NCBI GenBank assembly: GCA_965224675.1
Contig: CBDDAA010000002.1
Span: 1,364,001 to 1,428,000 of the forward strand
Origin: UBA7957 sp965224675
GTDB taxonomy: Bacteria > Pseudomonadota > Gammaproteobacteria > Granulosicoccales > Granulosicoccaceae
Direction: 5' to 3'
Length of the DNA: 64,000 nucleotides
Shown here: positions 53,676 through 63,652 of the stretch, piece after piece
Numbering within the stretch: the first letter of the stretch is position 1
Layout of the letters: the number at the start of each line of letters is the position of its first letter
Made by a program: the position numbers and the translations under genes
Notes under the pieces: model-generated
What the model was told of the DNA's origin: nothing
The model's database searches: none
Seen by the model: only the letters and a program-made list of their open reading frames with translations

Positions 53676-54146
53676 ATGAGTTTCACACTTGATCGTACCG
53701 ATAAGCGCATTCTACAAATATTGCAGGCAAATAGCCGTATCAGCAATCTTGATATAGCCGAGCAGGTTGGCCTCTCGCCCACACCCTGCTCAAGGCGGGT
53801 AAAGCGACTCGAAGAATCGGGCCTGATAGCACAGCATGTCACTTTATTGAATCCTGAATTTCTGGGTTTGAATCTCACCGTTATTATCAGTATCTCCATG
53901 GACCGCCACACGCCAGACCGTTTCGCATCGTTTGAACAATCGATAAAGGACATGCCAGAAGTTCTGGAGTGCAGTATTGTGACTGGACAATCCGCTGACT
54001 TTTTACTGAAGGTTATCGTCAAAGACATGCGTCACTATGAAGCTTTTTTGCTTGGCCATTTGACCAAGCTGGAAGGTGTTACTGGTGTGCATTCAAGCTT
54101 CGTTCTAAGGCAGATCATCAACAAAACGGCTCTGCCTCTGGATTAA
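53676..54146 (+). CDS. Lrp/AsnC-family transcriptional regulator
   Basis: The 156-residue protein has an N-terminal HTH (RTDKRILQILQANSRISNLD, LSPTPCSRRVKRLEESGLI) and a C-terminal RAM ligand-binding domain (MPEVLECSIVTGQSADFLLK, LEGVTGVHSSFVLRQI). The start is ATG 53676. It is divergent from leuA, so it likely regulates leuA or amino acid genes. Ligand not predicted. Confidence 0.9.
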   Translation: MSFTLDRTDKRILQILQANSRISNLDIAEQVGLSPTPCSRRVKRLEESGLIAQHVTLLNPEFLGLNLTVIISISMDRHTPDRFASFEQSIKDMPEVLECSIVTGQSADFLLKVIVKDMRHYEAFLLGHLTKLEGVTGVHSSFVLRQIINKTALPLD

Positions 54147-54359
54147 TCAACCTCAATAACCCCATTATTACCGTTGACTCCGAGATAATCCAGTATATAA
54201 TTCAGTCAGCTTGAAAGTACGTTTTTATATTTATGCACACCATTTCGATGTTCTGTTTTAAGTGCCTCGTCTTGTTCCTCATAATTAATAGCATCACTTC
54301 CAGCCCAATGGCCTCATCAAAAGGGCCTCAATTATTTTTGTTTTAATTAGGATATGATT

Positions 54360-54566
54360 ATGTCTACAACTACCGGCACCGTTAAATGGTTCAATGAATC
54401 TAAAGGCTTTGGCTTTATCGAGCAGGAATCAGGACCTGACGTTTTTGCCCACTTCAGCGCCATAACAGGATCAGGCTTTAAAACCCTGACTGAAGGCCAG
54501 AAGGTTGAGTTCACTGTTACTCAAGGCCAAAAAGGCCCACAAGCAGAGAACATCGTACCACTCTAG
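54360..54566 (+). CDS. Cold-shock (CspA-family) protein
   Basis: This 68-residue OB-fold protein carries TGTVKWFNESKGFGFIEQ (RNP1 KGFGFI) and DVFAHFSAI (RNP2, Ala in place of the common Val). It binds single-stranded RNA/DNA. The start ATG at 54360 follows AGGA at good spacing; an ATG two codons earlier (54354) is also possible. The 213-bp upstream leader may fold for cold control; I see no strong hairpin. Confidence 0.93.
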   Translation: MSTTTGTVKWFNESKGFGFIEQESGPDVFAHFSAITGSGFKTLTEGQKVEFTVTQGQKGPQAENIVPL

Positions 54567-54636
54567 TTTTTATTAACCAGATTACGATAGGGCTTGCATA
54601 CCGCAAGCTCACCTCACTCGTTAAGAGTTGAAGGTT

Positions 54637-54669
54637 AAAAAGCGAGGCCAGCCCGGTCTCGTTTTTTTT
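54637..54669 (+). terminator. Terminator of the cold-shock gene
   Basis: AAAAAGCGAGGCC pairs with GGTCTCGTTTTT (one bulge, one G-T), with T8 tail. It starts 70 bp after the stop. Confidence 0.82.
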
Positions 54670-54766
54670 GTTCATGATATCTGTGAAAGGTCGATAAAAA
54701 TTCCTGCGACAACGATCAATTGTTAAAGTATACAATTGCAATGCCCCGATACCTGCCAATTCTGCA

Positions 54767-55801
54767 CTACGGCAGCCCGTATTTTTTGATTGTCTGGTAT
54801 TTTCTCAACATTGGCACTTTTCGTTTCTCCGGAACACCATAAACGCTGATATAATTCAATACAGCGCCGACCATTCTTACAGATGACTTCCCATCACTAT
54901 AAGGGTGATACAGACTGATTATTTTCTTTCTTTCATCGCTGTGGTGGTCCGCTTGTCCAAGGTGTTGATCTACTTCCTCGATAAGGGTTTCCCCACTTGA
55001 AAGATCACACCAGTGAATATTCTCGGAACGCGTATTGAGCGTAATAACGGGTTTGTCCAGAATTAAAAACTCGTAAACCGCTGAAGACGTGTCGCTGACC
55101 ATCAAATCCGCAAACTTCAACGCATCAATTATGGAGTCGTCTCTGGCGATTATTAGCTTATTGCTTTGGGCGGCAGTATAACGACTGATAATTTCAAGAT
55201 TTTGCTTGTCATGGAATTTGACAACCACCATATAATTTTCAACCTTGGACAATGCGATGATCTGCTCATACAAAGGTTCTGCACAACTCAGTGATGGAGA
55301 GAATGTTGGCGCAAACAAAATAATATACTTTGCCTGACTCTGCGCTAATAGAGATTGTTTTTTCTCAAGTATCCTTGCCTCTGATCGATAAAGATCATCC
55401 AGTTTTGACCAGCCGGTCTCCACTACTGAAAAGTTCTTATGCTTTTTTTTCAGACTGTTAAACCGCTGTGTAAAATAAGGACCCTGCGTGAGATAAAGAT
55501 CAAAATACTCACGGATTCTGAAATGACCTTTTTTCTCTCCAGCCAAGCCATGAAACACCTGGACTTTAACTCCTCGCAAAAACCACGGAACATGGTTCCC
55601 GGGAACAAAGATCATATCACTTGGGTAATTTTTTAACACAGTGATATCCGTAGTGCATGTTGAGTTTTTATAAGGAAATTGTGCAATAAGCTCACGAGGG
55701 ACATACCACAGGTAATCAATATCTCTTTGTATCAGCGCTTTCTCTATCGGTTTAAGAATAGAGAAAGCATAAGGGAGATTACAGAAAAGGACTGCTTTCA
55801 T
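54767..55801 (-). CDS. CDP-glycerol glycerophosphotransferase family protein
   Basis: The 344-residue protein resembles the TagF-like catalytic part: VFHGLAGEKKGHFRIREYFD (acceptor site), a GWSKLDDLY motif, ILFAPTFSPSLSC, VVVKFHDKQN and a DDSIIDALKFADLMVSDTSS-like donor loop with conserved Ser/Asp. In Gram-negatives such enzymes transfer glycerol- or ribitol-phosphate to capsule or O-antigen. It is 107 bp downstream of the LicD-like gene on the same strand. Confidence 0.82.
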   Translation of the reverse strand: MKAVLFCNLPYAFSILKPIEKALIQRDIDYLWYVPRELIAQFPYKNSTCTTDITVLKNYPSDMIFVPGNHVPWFLRGVKVQVFHGLAGEKKGHFRIREYFDLYLTQGPYFTQRFNSLKKKHKNFSVVETGWSKLDDLYRSEARILEKKQSLLAQSQAKYIILFAPTFSPSLSCAEPLYEQIIALSKVENYMVVVKFHDKQNLEIISRYTAAQSNKLIIARDDSIIDALKFADLMVSDTSSAVYEFLILDKPVITLNTRSENIHWCDLSSGETLIEEVDQHLGQADHHSDERKKIISLYHPYSDGKSSVRMVGAVLNYISVYGVPEKRKVPMLRKYQTIKKYGLP

Positions 55802-55908
55802 ATTTTTCTTATTTTTTGTTTACGGGTATGCACCGAGACTATCAGAAAATAGAGAATTGCATTTGCAGGAAATAAATTGGAGGTTTATTGCAGCAAAACA
55901 GAACACAT

Positions 55909-56535
55909 CTATTCATTGGCCAGGGTTCGATGGTTGTCAAATTGTGCATCGAAATCTTTATTCGGTGTCCTCCAATCACCGTAGTGATGGGTCAGATAGG
56001 CATCATGATTTTTCGGTTTACTGTACGTTTTACCATTAAACTCAATTGTATCCAGTTCTTGCAGATATTCTGAGGGCAACTTGTGTTTTGCACCCAGCTC
56101 GTACCAATAATAGGAATCGGTATTTTTGTACATTACAAAAATATCGATCTTGACAAAACCACGCATAAATCCAAAGCGGCTATTGCGCACCCGAAAAGCC
56201 CGGATATCACCTTTATTGAGCACACTGTCTTCCTGACTAAAGTAACGCGTATACACCCGATAAAGTTTCTTTTTGATAGTTGGCAGTACAATTTTTTCAA
56301 CTTTCCATCTGTCTTCCTCAAAAACAGAAATATCCATATCATCATCCCAAGGCAATATCCTGTTTTCCCGCACTATGCCAAGAAGTGTTCCAAAATCAAG
56401 CCAATATCTGACACCATGTTCATCCATTGCATCAGTGACATCTTTTAGCATCGCTAAAGCAATCTCTGCGTTTTTCCCACTTAACTGATACTTGGATTTT
56501 CTTTTTTTCCCTATTCTGTTTTTAGTCTCTACCAC
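55909..56535 (-). CDS. LicD-family phosphotransferase
   Basis: The 208-residue protein has the LicD core: YWLDFGTLLGIVRENRILPW and the Asp-rich catalytic motif WDDDMDISVFE, then GFVKIDIFVMYKN and a C-terminal HHYGDWRTPNKDFD. LicD enzymes attach phosphocholine or phospho-polyols to surface polysaccharides. Together with the CDP-glycerol enzyme it forms a two-gene surface-polymer modification unit. Confidence 0.88.
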   Translation of the reverse strand: MVETKNRIGKKRKSKYQLSGKNAEIALAMLKDVTDAMDEHGVRYWLDFGTLLGIVRENRILPWDDDMDISVFEEDRWKVEKIVLPTIKKKLYRVYTRYFSQEDSVLNKGDIRAFRVRNSRFGFMRGFVKIDIFVMYKNTDSYYWYELGAKHKLPSEYLQELDTIEFNGKTYSKPKNHDAYLTHHYGDWRTPNKDFDAQFDNHRTLANE

Positions 56536-56778
56536 GTAAATTTTCCTCTTGAAAGGTCATACAAGATGCTTTTTTGTGAATGTTTATGTCATTGATACCG
56601 GCTATTCGAGGAATATCCAGATTTTTGGACGTCTGCGAATGCAATCAGTGTCATGTATTTTAGATTAAATTGAGCACTGCATCAAAGTTGTCAATAGAAT
56701 AAGGGCGCTTCATAAACACGCTTGTTGAATCACACGCCGTTTGTCGGATTGATTACATGGACTCATCTTAAAAACACG

Positions 56779-57561
56779 CTAAAAACCCAATGAATCAAGC
56801 CAGCTGGTAACCACACGTATGAGCGACTCATCTGCATTTGTGTAATAATGATCTGCACCCTTTAAGACTTCTTGCTTCGACTTCGCATTACCCGCAATTC
56901 GAATCATCGAAAGCCTCTCTACCGCCATTTTTTGTACCGCAGGAAAATCATCTTCAGCATATAAATCAAAGACCGGGATACTCATTTTTTGCAGAGGAAA
57001 AGGCTTTGCCATAAACTGATTATAGTCCGTGGCGCCCATACCCAAACCGATAAACGCATCAATATCTTCGCTGCCTGTCTCTTCAATCCTATGCATTGCC
57101 ATATGCACACCACAGCTATGCGCCAACAACACAATTTTATTTAATCCCAGTGCCCGCAGCATGTTAATACCGACACCAATTCGATCTGCAGCGGCATCAA
57201 ACAAGGGGACATAATCGTAGTATTTAGCATTCCCAGTGAGTACAGGCATTTGCAAGCTCAGCGTTGTCCAGCCTTTTTTTGGCAAAACAGTACGCAACGG
57301 ATGGATGGCATCCTGCCAATTTGGGTGAACACCACGACCATGCACAATAACAACCCCACCTCTGGCCTGGTCAGATTCATTTATCAGTCCTATAAATTCC
57401 TGTCCATCAGAGACCAGATCAATTACATCACCTTCTACAATTGTATCGACAATTTCATCCATCCAGCGTTCTTCTCTCCTCAAATCACCTTGCTGAGCAC
57501 TCATAACCGCAGGCGCTACAAGCAGACATACCAATAAGAAAACAAGGAGTGAACTCTTCAT
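56779..57561 (-). CDS. DUF3530-family exported alpha/beta hydrolase
   Basis: The 260-residue protein has a signal peptide (LLVFLLVCLLVAPAVMSAQ), a GGVVIVHGRGVHPNW oxyanion loop, nucleophile elbow AHSCG (about 160) and a C-terminal GADHYYTNADE with the catalytic His. DUF3530 proteins are periplasmic esterase-like; substrate unknown. The ATG at 57561 is preferred because the signal starts there; an earlier extension to 57657 reads poorly. Confidence 0.82.
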   Translation of the reverse strand: MKSSLLVFLLVCLLVAPAVMSAQQGDLRREERWMDEIVDTIVEGDVIDLVSDGQEFIGLINESDQARGGVVIVHGRGVHPNWQDAIHPLRTVLPKKGWTTLSLQMPVLTGNAKYYDYVPLFDAAADRIGVGINMLRALGLNKIVLLAHSCGVHMAMHRIEETGSEDIDAFIGLGMGATDYNQFMAKPFPLQKMSIPVFDLYAEDDFPAVQKMAVERLSMIRIAGNAKSKQEVLKGADHYYTNADESLIRVVTSWLDSLGF

Positions 57562-57714
57562 CAGCGAAACCTTCGTGCTGGCAGTAAAAACGTTGTCTCG
57601 ATAATTTTGAGGGCTACCACAAACCCGGACGCTAATGAAGCTTTCCCATTGTGGCATGATTTTTTATATTTAGTGACAGATATTCTCATATTGTTTGAAC
57701 CATCAAACCAATAG

Positions 57715-58875
57715 TTAAGCCAAATGGTCCCGATGCGGAATCCTTATTCCAAGCGTTCGAAGACTCGCTAGCCAATCATTCACAACATCTATATCTTTTG
57801 CTGCCGCACTAACGCCCACAGGTAATTCACCCGCCAACACAGATTCAACGGCGAGGCTGACAGTCAATGATACCAGCCTGGCCATGGCACTCCCGTCTGC
57901 GTCACCATATTCATCAATGTTGTAGGTTTGGTGCCATTCAACTTTATCTGTTTGTGTATCTCTAACTTCAAGCTCGACACTCAGCACCACCCGGTCAGGC
58001 TCTTGCGGCTCGTAGGCATATTTTTCCCAAAGTTGCTGACTCAATTCGGTCAACCGGCGTTCCTCTTCAGCACCTTGCAGATTTTCAACCTCATCGAAAA
58101 GTGTAGCCCATGCCCCAGTCCATCCCTCTAAGCGTAAGGTGCCGCGGACAAACTCCTGTAAATTCCAGTCTTCGTTTATTCCATATTCCTTAATAAACGG
58201 CAACGAGTCACGATTAGGATAAGCCTGGAACACTTCCCTGTCATTTAAAACCTTTGCAGAATATTCGCTGACCGCTTTCCAGGGTGTTTTAATGCGCGTT
58301 ATCTCGCCTGAAGCTATCCACTGCGCTGGTGTCTTTAACGCCTTGAGCACACCGAGCGGTGACCACGAGAACTTATAGGTGAATTCATTGGCAATTTTAG
58401 GAAAACCGCCACAATAAGAGCGAAAGTAGTGTTTACTGGAAGGGTTAAAGGCAAATGAATTTTTATAGTTAGCGATAATAGAATGTGCAAACAGATGATC
58501 CAACCCAGGATCAAGCCCGACTTCATTAACAAACGACAAGCCAAGCTGGACGGCTGGCGAGTGCAAAGACTGCATCTGCGCAGATATATAACTGCTGGAC
58601 ACGAAGTTGGCTTTGCCACTAAGACAAAGCTCGGCAACCTTTATATGCAAACTTCCAGGTAACATTGAGACAACAACATCGCCTGGCTTAATCGCTTCAG
58701 CCAGTTTTTGCCAGTCCAGCACTGCAACCGATAAATGATTATCCAAACCGGATATAGCTTCTCTGGCTCGTGAAGCAGTGCGATTCCACAACACCATTTT
58801 ATCTACCGATACAGCCAATCGGCGAATACCGGGGACTGATGATAGCCCAGCCCCTAACCAATGAACAGTAGTCAT
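57715..58875 (-). CDS. Saccharopine dehydrogenase (LYS9-like, glutamate-forming)
   Basis: The 386-residue protein has a Rossmann start (TTVHWLGAGLSSVPGIRRLA) with a variant dinucleotide loop, AEAIKPGDVVVSMLPGSLH, FVSSSYISAQM, NEVGLDPGLDHLFAHSII and YRSYCGGFPK-type segments. This matches the saccharopine dehydrogenase C-terminal family that forms aminoadipate semialdehyde and glutamate. It starts 11 bp after the LYS1-like gene, so both act in one lysine catabolic or synthetic route; catabolic is favoured in gammaproteobacteria. Confidence 0.87.
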   Translation of the reverse strand: MTTVHWLGAGLSSVPGIRRLAVSVDKMVLWNRTASRAREAISGLDNHLSVAVLDWQKLAEAIKPGDVVVSMLPGSLHIKVAELCLSGKANFVSSSYISAQMQSLHSPAVQLGLSFVNEVGLDPGLDHLFAHSIIANYKNSFAFNPSSKHYFRSYCGGFPKIANEFTYKFSWSPLGVLKALKTPAQWIASGEITRIKTPWKAVSEYSAKVLNDREVFQAYPNRDSLPFIKEYGINEDWNLQEFVRGTLRLEGWTGAWATLFDEVENLQGAEEERRLTELSQQLWEKYAYEPQEPDRVVLSVELEVRDTQTDKVEWHQTYNIDEYGDADGSAMARLVSLTVSLAVESVLAGELPVGVSAAAKDIDVVNDWLASLRTLGIRIPHRDHLA

Positions 58876-58886
58876 AATAAAATCCG

Positions 58887-59966
58887 CTAAAGTGCTTTCG
58901 ATTTTTCTATAAAAACTTGATAAGCCCTTGCCCAAACACCTTGTCTTAAATCATCCAGCTGCAATAAATACGGTGCAAGTTGTTGACAAAAATCTTCACT
59001 GGATTCTATAGGCAACATTGAAGGTAAATGATCGATAGATATTAAGTCAAGTGGAAAGCCATCACCGATTATTCTTAATGTCGGATTATCAAAGGTAGTG
59101 CATTGCTTGTAGATTGGTAATGGATTGTATTCTCCATAAGGATCACAACTAACATCACTAATGACACTGAGCCTTCTTTTTGATTGCTGCAGGAGCTCTA
59201 ATGTTAAAAAAGCAGGTATCTTCTGTTGCACAAAAACACAGTTTACCAGCACATCAAAATCGAGAATTTCCCGGAAGGGGCCACCTTTTTTAGTCTCCGC
59301 CAAATCCCAGCAAGTTAAATCAGCCTCCACTGACTCCACTAATTCCACAGCACCCTGACCACTGCGCCCCAAAGCCCCAATAAGCAAAACTTTTGGCGCA
59401 ACACCCGTTTTCTCTTTCACCTGATTAAGCTGAGGAATCAGCTGATCCATTAAATCCTGTTTGTCCTTCTTTGAAATCAGTTTTGATAAAACAGGCGCAC
59501 GTCCCAGCTTTTGCCCTGCCCAGGCTTCCAGCGCAACCGCGGCACCCGTAAAACCTGCCCAGTATCCAAAAGCGGCTACACGGCGTCCACTCTCCTGGGT
59601 TAGATACTCCAAATCGTAGAGCACTCCATTCCCCTGTTTAAAGCGATTTAAAACTTGCTTCCAACCGGCCTGATTTTTATAAACATGGGCAAAGTGTATG
59701 TGCCTGTGAATCAAAGGCGTATTCGACTCAGCTAGCTCCTTCAAGCCTAAAATTATTGTGTCTTTTGCACTATTGCGCCAGCTTCCCGGCTCTGTCAGGG
59801 CACAACCAACAGCGGCAAAGGACGCTGAGTTGAATGCGCTTTGACGAGATTTTTCTACGGTCACATTAAAGCCGGCCTGCAATAATAATTTCGCAATCGA
59901 TGGGGTTAATACAACTCGCTCCTCCAATGCTTTATCTTCTGCGCGCAACCAGATGTGTGTACTCAT
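58887..59966 (-). CDS. Saccharopine dehydrogenase (LYS1-like, lysine-forming)
   Basis: The 359-residue protein has the AlaDH/PNT-like N-terminal domain (WLRAEDKALEERVVLTP, FAHVYKNQ; GFWAGFTGAA-type YWAGFTGAAVALEAWAG) and a NAD domain (LLIGALGRSGQGAVEL). It matches NAD-dependent lysine-forming saccharopine dehydrogenases. First gene of the pair. Confidence 0.87.
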   Translation of the reverse strand: MSTHIWLRAEDKALEERVVLTPSIAKLLLQAGFNVTVEKSRQSAFNSASFAAVGCALTEPGSWRNSAKDTIILGLKELAESNTPLIHRHIHFAHVYKNQAGWKQVLNRFKQGNGVLYDLEYLTQESGRRVAAFGYWAGFTGAAVALEAWAGQKLGRAPVLSKLISKKDKQDLMDQLIPQLNQVKEKTGVAPKVLLIGALGRSGQGAVELVESVEADLTCWDLAETKKGGPFREILDFDVLVNCVFVQQKIPAFLTLELLQQSKRRLSVISDVSCDPYGEYNPLPIYKQCTTFDNPTLRIIGDGFPLDLISIDHLPSMLPIESSEDFCQQLAPYLLQLDDLRQGVWARAYQVFIEKSKAL

Positions 59967-60080
59967 TCGCTTATTCGATTCCTTATAAACACAGATTTAA
60001 ATAACAATTCGCAAGTCAGCATTCAAGCTTGGTCATTATAACGCAGCACTTGTGCTGCATGTATTGCTTATCCAGGCGAA

Positions 60081-61814
60081 TTAGCCAGATCGCAACAATA
60101 TTTTTCTGTATTTTTTCCAGCGCGAAAAGAAAATTTTTCGACGATTGAGGTTATCCTGCAATAGGGTCGTATGCACACCACCCAAATAAAAAATCAGATC
60201 CTGAGCGTGCTCAGCAGATGATCTTCCCAATGCATAGCGCTGCAATCGATGTGCATTCTCAAAGCTATCCTGATGTTTACCGAGATCTCTTTGTACATCT
60301 TTACAAATCGCTATAACAGCCCGATAGTCTTTAGTTGAGAATCTAGCCAATGTATTAAGTGAGCAACGTAACTGTTTACATTTTATTCTAAATTTATGCA
60401 GATCTGTATTGGTTGTATTAACATCCACTGACAGGGCCTTTTTCTTTATCCGCTTCATTGCCTGCTTTAGCAGCTTACCTGAAAATTTATCTATAGATTT
60501 ATATACCAGGGGATGGTTAATAAAAAAACACTGCTCTTGTAGTAACCAGGTTTGAAAATTACTCAGTAGCGCATGGTAGCGCTCGCTTTCCAAGCTGGTA
60601 ATCAGACCTGATCGAACTTGCTGTCGTAAATGGCTAACATCGGTTTGATAGGGTTTGATAATTTTTTTTGCTTTCGCACCTAACTGATGCTCCTGTTCGA
60701 TTAAGCAATTTGTGAGCACATCAAGGTCGCGCACAAAGGCCAGACGTTTTCCCAACCAACGGAACTCTTTTTGCCAATAATGCACATTCTGCTTTGACAA
60801 TACTTGTGCAAAAATTTTCAGCGTCGAGCGAATCCGCCGTATCGCAACCCGCATCTGATGCACACCCTCTTCATCCTGATCCTCTATAGCAACACTTTCC
60901 CAATAACGGATCAACTGCAATTGATTTTGCATTGTCTCACGAAACAGGTCATGCGTAGTCTCTACAGCATTGATTGATTTACGCTGCCTTTTTTTTATGC
61001 TTTTTAGTAAAAAACCATCTGCTTTTAATGCCCGTTGAAAGTGATTTCCCGGCGCAGACGTTATTACCTGTGAGAGCTCAGGTTTATTGAATAACTGTTC
61101 TGTTACTGCAGATTTTTCTCCGATAGAGTCAATAAATAGCTCACTGTATTGAAGGTGCTTTTTCCCATCAAAGCACTTGCCCGATCTGCTTATTCTAACC
61201 TTATCCAGGTTTACAGATTGCGATTGCTGCCCATGCGTAATCTGATAGTGACTACGCGTAATTTTCACTTTAAATCGTTCAGTAAGAACGATTTTTCCCA
61301 CTTTCTCTTCCAGTATCAGTCGGGCAGGTCCGGTGGGCAATAGCGCAATATCCATAAGCCCGTAAGATTCCACTTCAGATAAATGCTGAAGACGGGTCTT
61401 TTGAGGTGAGTGATTGATTGCCAGATCGTCCACAGGTATTACAAACAAGGCGGCTTTGCCCAGGGTCTCTCGATAGCAGCAGGCAAAACCTGTTTTAAGC
61501 AACGAAAAGCCCGCTGTATCAAAATAAATGTCCTCTACCTGCTGCAAGCCCAAATATCGGCCATTATGCTCGATCAGGCATTCGTGAACCTGGGTATAGC
61601 TTTCCTGTCCGCAGTCCAGCAAAAAACGTAACTTTCTTTGCCCTGCAGAAGTAACCGCAGTTGTTGACGTAGTAGAACTGTCGATGATAGGCGTTACATG
61701 CCCGTCGGTTTGGGATTTTGGAGGGCTGGTCGTCATAAGAGGAATTCTAACCCAACACCCGTACATCAACCAGTTTAAAGTATCAATTGAGAGCCTAGCG
61801 AATAATAGCCTCAT
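60081..61814 (-). CDS. CHAD-domain protein with degenerate CYTH-like N-terminus
   Basis: The protein is about 577 residues. About 40-240 looks like a diverged CYTH (triphosphate tunnel) domain: IYFDTAGFSLLKTGFACCYR, LILEEKVGKIVLTERFKVK, KVRISRSGK. From about 290 a CHAD domain has VHQMRVAIRRIRSTLKIF, FRWLGKRLAFVRDLDVL and LHKFRIKCKQLRCSL, His/Arg-rich motifs that bind polyphosphate. Starts at 61814 or, less likely, 61835 or 61736. It is divergent from selO (110 bp). Confidence 0.8.
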   Translation of the reverse strand: MRLLFARLSIDTLNWLMYGCWVRIPLMTTSPPKSQTDGHVTPIIDSSTTSTTAVTSAGQRKLRFLLDCGQESYTQVHECLIEHNGRYLGLQQVEDIYFDTAGFSLLKTGFACCYRETLGKAALFVIPVDDLAINHSPQKTRLQHLSEVESYGLMDIALLPTGPARLILEEKVGKIVLTERFKVKITRSHYQITHGQQSQSVNLDKVRISRSGKCFDGKKHLQYSELFIDSIGEKSAVTEQLFNKPELSQVITSAPGNHFQRALKADGFLLKSIKKRQRKSINAVETTHDLFRETMQNQLQLIRYWESVAIEDQDEEGVHQMRVAIRRIRSTLKIFAQVLSKQNVHYWQKEFRWLGKRLAFVRDLDVLTNCLIEQEHQLGAKAKKIIKPYQTDVSHLRQQVRSGLITSLESERYHALLSNFQTWLLQEQCFFINHPLVYKSIDKFSGKLLKQAMKRIKKKALSVDVNTTNTDLHKFRIKCKQLRCSLNTLARFSTKDYRAVIAICKDVQRDLGKHQDSFENAHRLQRYALGRSSAEHAQDLIFYLGGVHTTLLQDNLNRRKIFFSRWKKYRKILLRSG

Positions 61815-61923
61815 CACCTCTCCCCATAAAACCATAATTTATTCATGCCATTAGCCCCTATCGACGCCGCCTAAACGGGCTTATACTCAGTAGTTTACAA
61901 TCAGACGATAGAATTCGTGACTC

Positions 61924-63534
61924 ATGAACAGGCTTATACAAAACAATCTCTCTAACACTTTTTCATTCAATAATCGCTTTACCAGAGAACTACCCGCCGA
62001 CCCGGAACTCAGCAACCGTCGCCGACAAGTGCATAGTGCCTGTTATTCTCGTGTTGCACCTACCCGAACCCGCAAACCACAGCTCATTGCCTATTCTCAG
62101 GAAATGCAAATAGAATTGGGCTTGAGTGACGAAATGATACACACACAACAGTTCACTGATGTATTCAGCGGAAACGACTTGCTCAATGGAATGGACCCCT
62201 ATGCCATGTGTTATGGCGGCCACCAGTTCGGAAACTGGGCAGGCCAATTGGGCGATGGACGGGCAATAAACCTCGGTGAAATTATCAGTCAAAAAGGAGA
62301 AACCCTGGCCTTACAGTTAAAAGGTGCTGGACCCACACCCTACTCTCGCAGTGCAGACGGACTCGCCGTACTACGTTCCTCCGTAAGAGAATTCCTCTGC
62401 AGTGAAGCCATGTTTCATCTCGGAGTACCCACGACGCGTGCGTTAAGCCTGGCACTCACTGGTGATGAAGTAATGCGTGACATGTTTTACGATGGGCACC
62501 CCGCCTATGAGCCAGGCGCCGTTGTCTGCCGGGTTGCTCCCAACTTTATCAGGCTTGGAAGTTTCGAGATTTTTGCCTCGTTAGGTGATAAACAAACCCT
62601 GCAACAACTAGTCGATTTCACAATCAAACACTTTTTTCCTGAGATAGAAAAATCAGGACCTGATGCAGTCATTGCTTTTTTTCGAGCGGTTTGTCGCCGC
62701 ACGGCTGAATTGATAGTTCATTGGCAACGTGTCGGCTTTGTCCACGGCGTTATGAATACTGACAATCTGTCTGTTTTGGGCTTGACAATTGACTATGGCC
62801 CCTATGGATGGCTCGAAGACTTTGATCCAGGCTGGACACCGAATACCACCGATGCCGGGGGTAAACGCTATTGTTATGGTAAGCAACCTGAAATCGCACA
62901 CTGGAATCTCGTGCAATTTGCCAACGCACTCTATCCATTGGTGGAACAAGTGGAGCCTTTTAAAGAAATACTCAGTGAATACGGTGAATTATTTAATTCG
63001 GGTTGGCAGAAAATGCTGGCTTCCAAACTCGGCCTGTCACAGCTCAATAGTAAAGGAGGCGGACAGCTTCTGGATGACCTAACTGAATTGCTGCAGATTC
63101 GTGAAACCGATATGACGCTTTTTTTCAGAAGCCTTGCAGAATTGAAGTTTTCTAAAACAAAGGTTAGCTTTGATGAAACCTTTCAACCTTTGCTAAACAG
63201 TCTCTACCAAAGCGAAGAAACAGACGCAGATTACCAGTCAAAAGCGCAAGACTGGCTTGAGCAATATCGTCATCACATTGATAACGATAAACTATCTGCC
63301 AGTGAACGCATTGAGTTAATGAACAGCAATAACCCACTCTATGTCTTACGAAATTATCTGGCTCAAGAAGCTATAGACATAGCAGAGAAAGGTGATTACT
63401 CACGAATTACAGAACAACTGGAGGTTTTACGTAACCCATACCAGGAGCAACCAGGAAAACAACACTTTGCCGGAAAGCGACCTGAATGGGCGCGACATAG
63501 AGCAGGCTGCTCCATGTTATCTTGTAGCTCTTAA
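61924..63534 (+). CDS. selO: Protein adenylyltransferase SelO
   Basis: SelO is a pseudokinase-fold enzyme that transfers AMP to Ser/Thr/Tyr of redox proteins. The 536-residue protein has MCYGGHQFGNWAGQLGDGRA, LQLKGAGPTPYSRSADGLAV, RSSVREFLCSEAMFHLGVPT (catalytic Lys/Glu) and GVMNTDNLSVLGLTIDYGP (DFG-like), and ends MLSCSS, matching the conserved CxxCSS-like end where eukaryotes use selenocysteine. Starts ATG 61924. Usually single-gene. Confidence 0.95.
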   Translation: MNRLIQNNLSNTFSFNNRFTRELPADPELSNRRRQVHSACYSRVAPTRTRKPQLIAYSQEMQIELGLSDEMIHTQQFTDVFSGNDLLNGMDPYAMCYGGHQFGNWAGQLGDGRAINLGEIISQKGETLALQLKGAGPTPYSRSADGLAVLRSSVREFLCSEAMFHLGVPTTRALSLALTGDEVMRDMFYDGHPAYEPGAVVCRVAPNFIRLGSFEIFASLGDKQTLQQLVDFTIKHFFPEIEKSGPDAVIAFFRAVCRRTAELIVHWQRVGFVHGVMNTDNLSVLGLTIDYGPYGWLEDFDPGWTPNTTDAGGKRYCYGKQPEIAHWNLVQFANALYPLVEQVEPFKEILSEYGELFNSGWQKMLASKLGLSQLNSKGGGQLLDDLTELLQIRETDMTLFFRSLAELKFSKTKVSFDETFQPLLNSLYQSEETDADYQSKAQDWLEQYRHHIDNDKLSASERIELMNSNNPLYVLRNYLAQEAIDIAEKGDYSRITEQLEVLRNPYQEQPGKQHFAGKRPEWARHRAGCSMLSCSS

Positions 63535-63652
63535 GCCTTGATAAAAGTGAATGTAAAACCTAACAGACCGTTTTCCCTTTTATAATGCTCCGACTCTCAT
63601 GCAACCTCTTTAGAGGGTGTATTTACTTACAAAAACAAACAAGGTTTATTTA

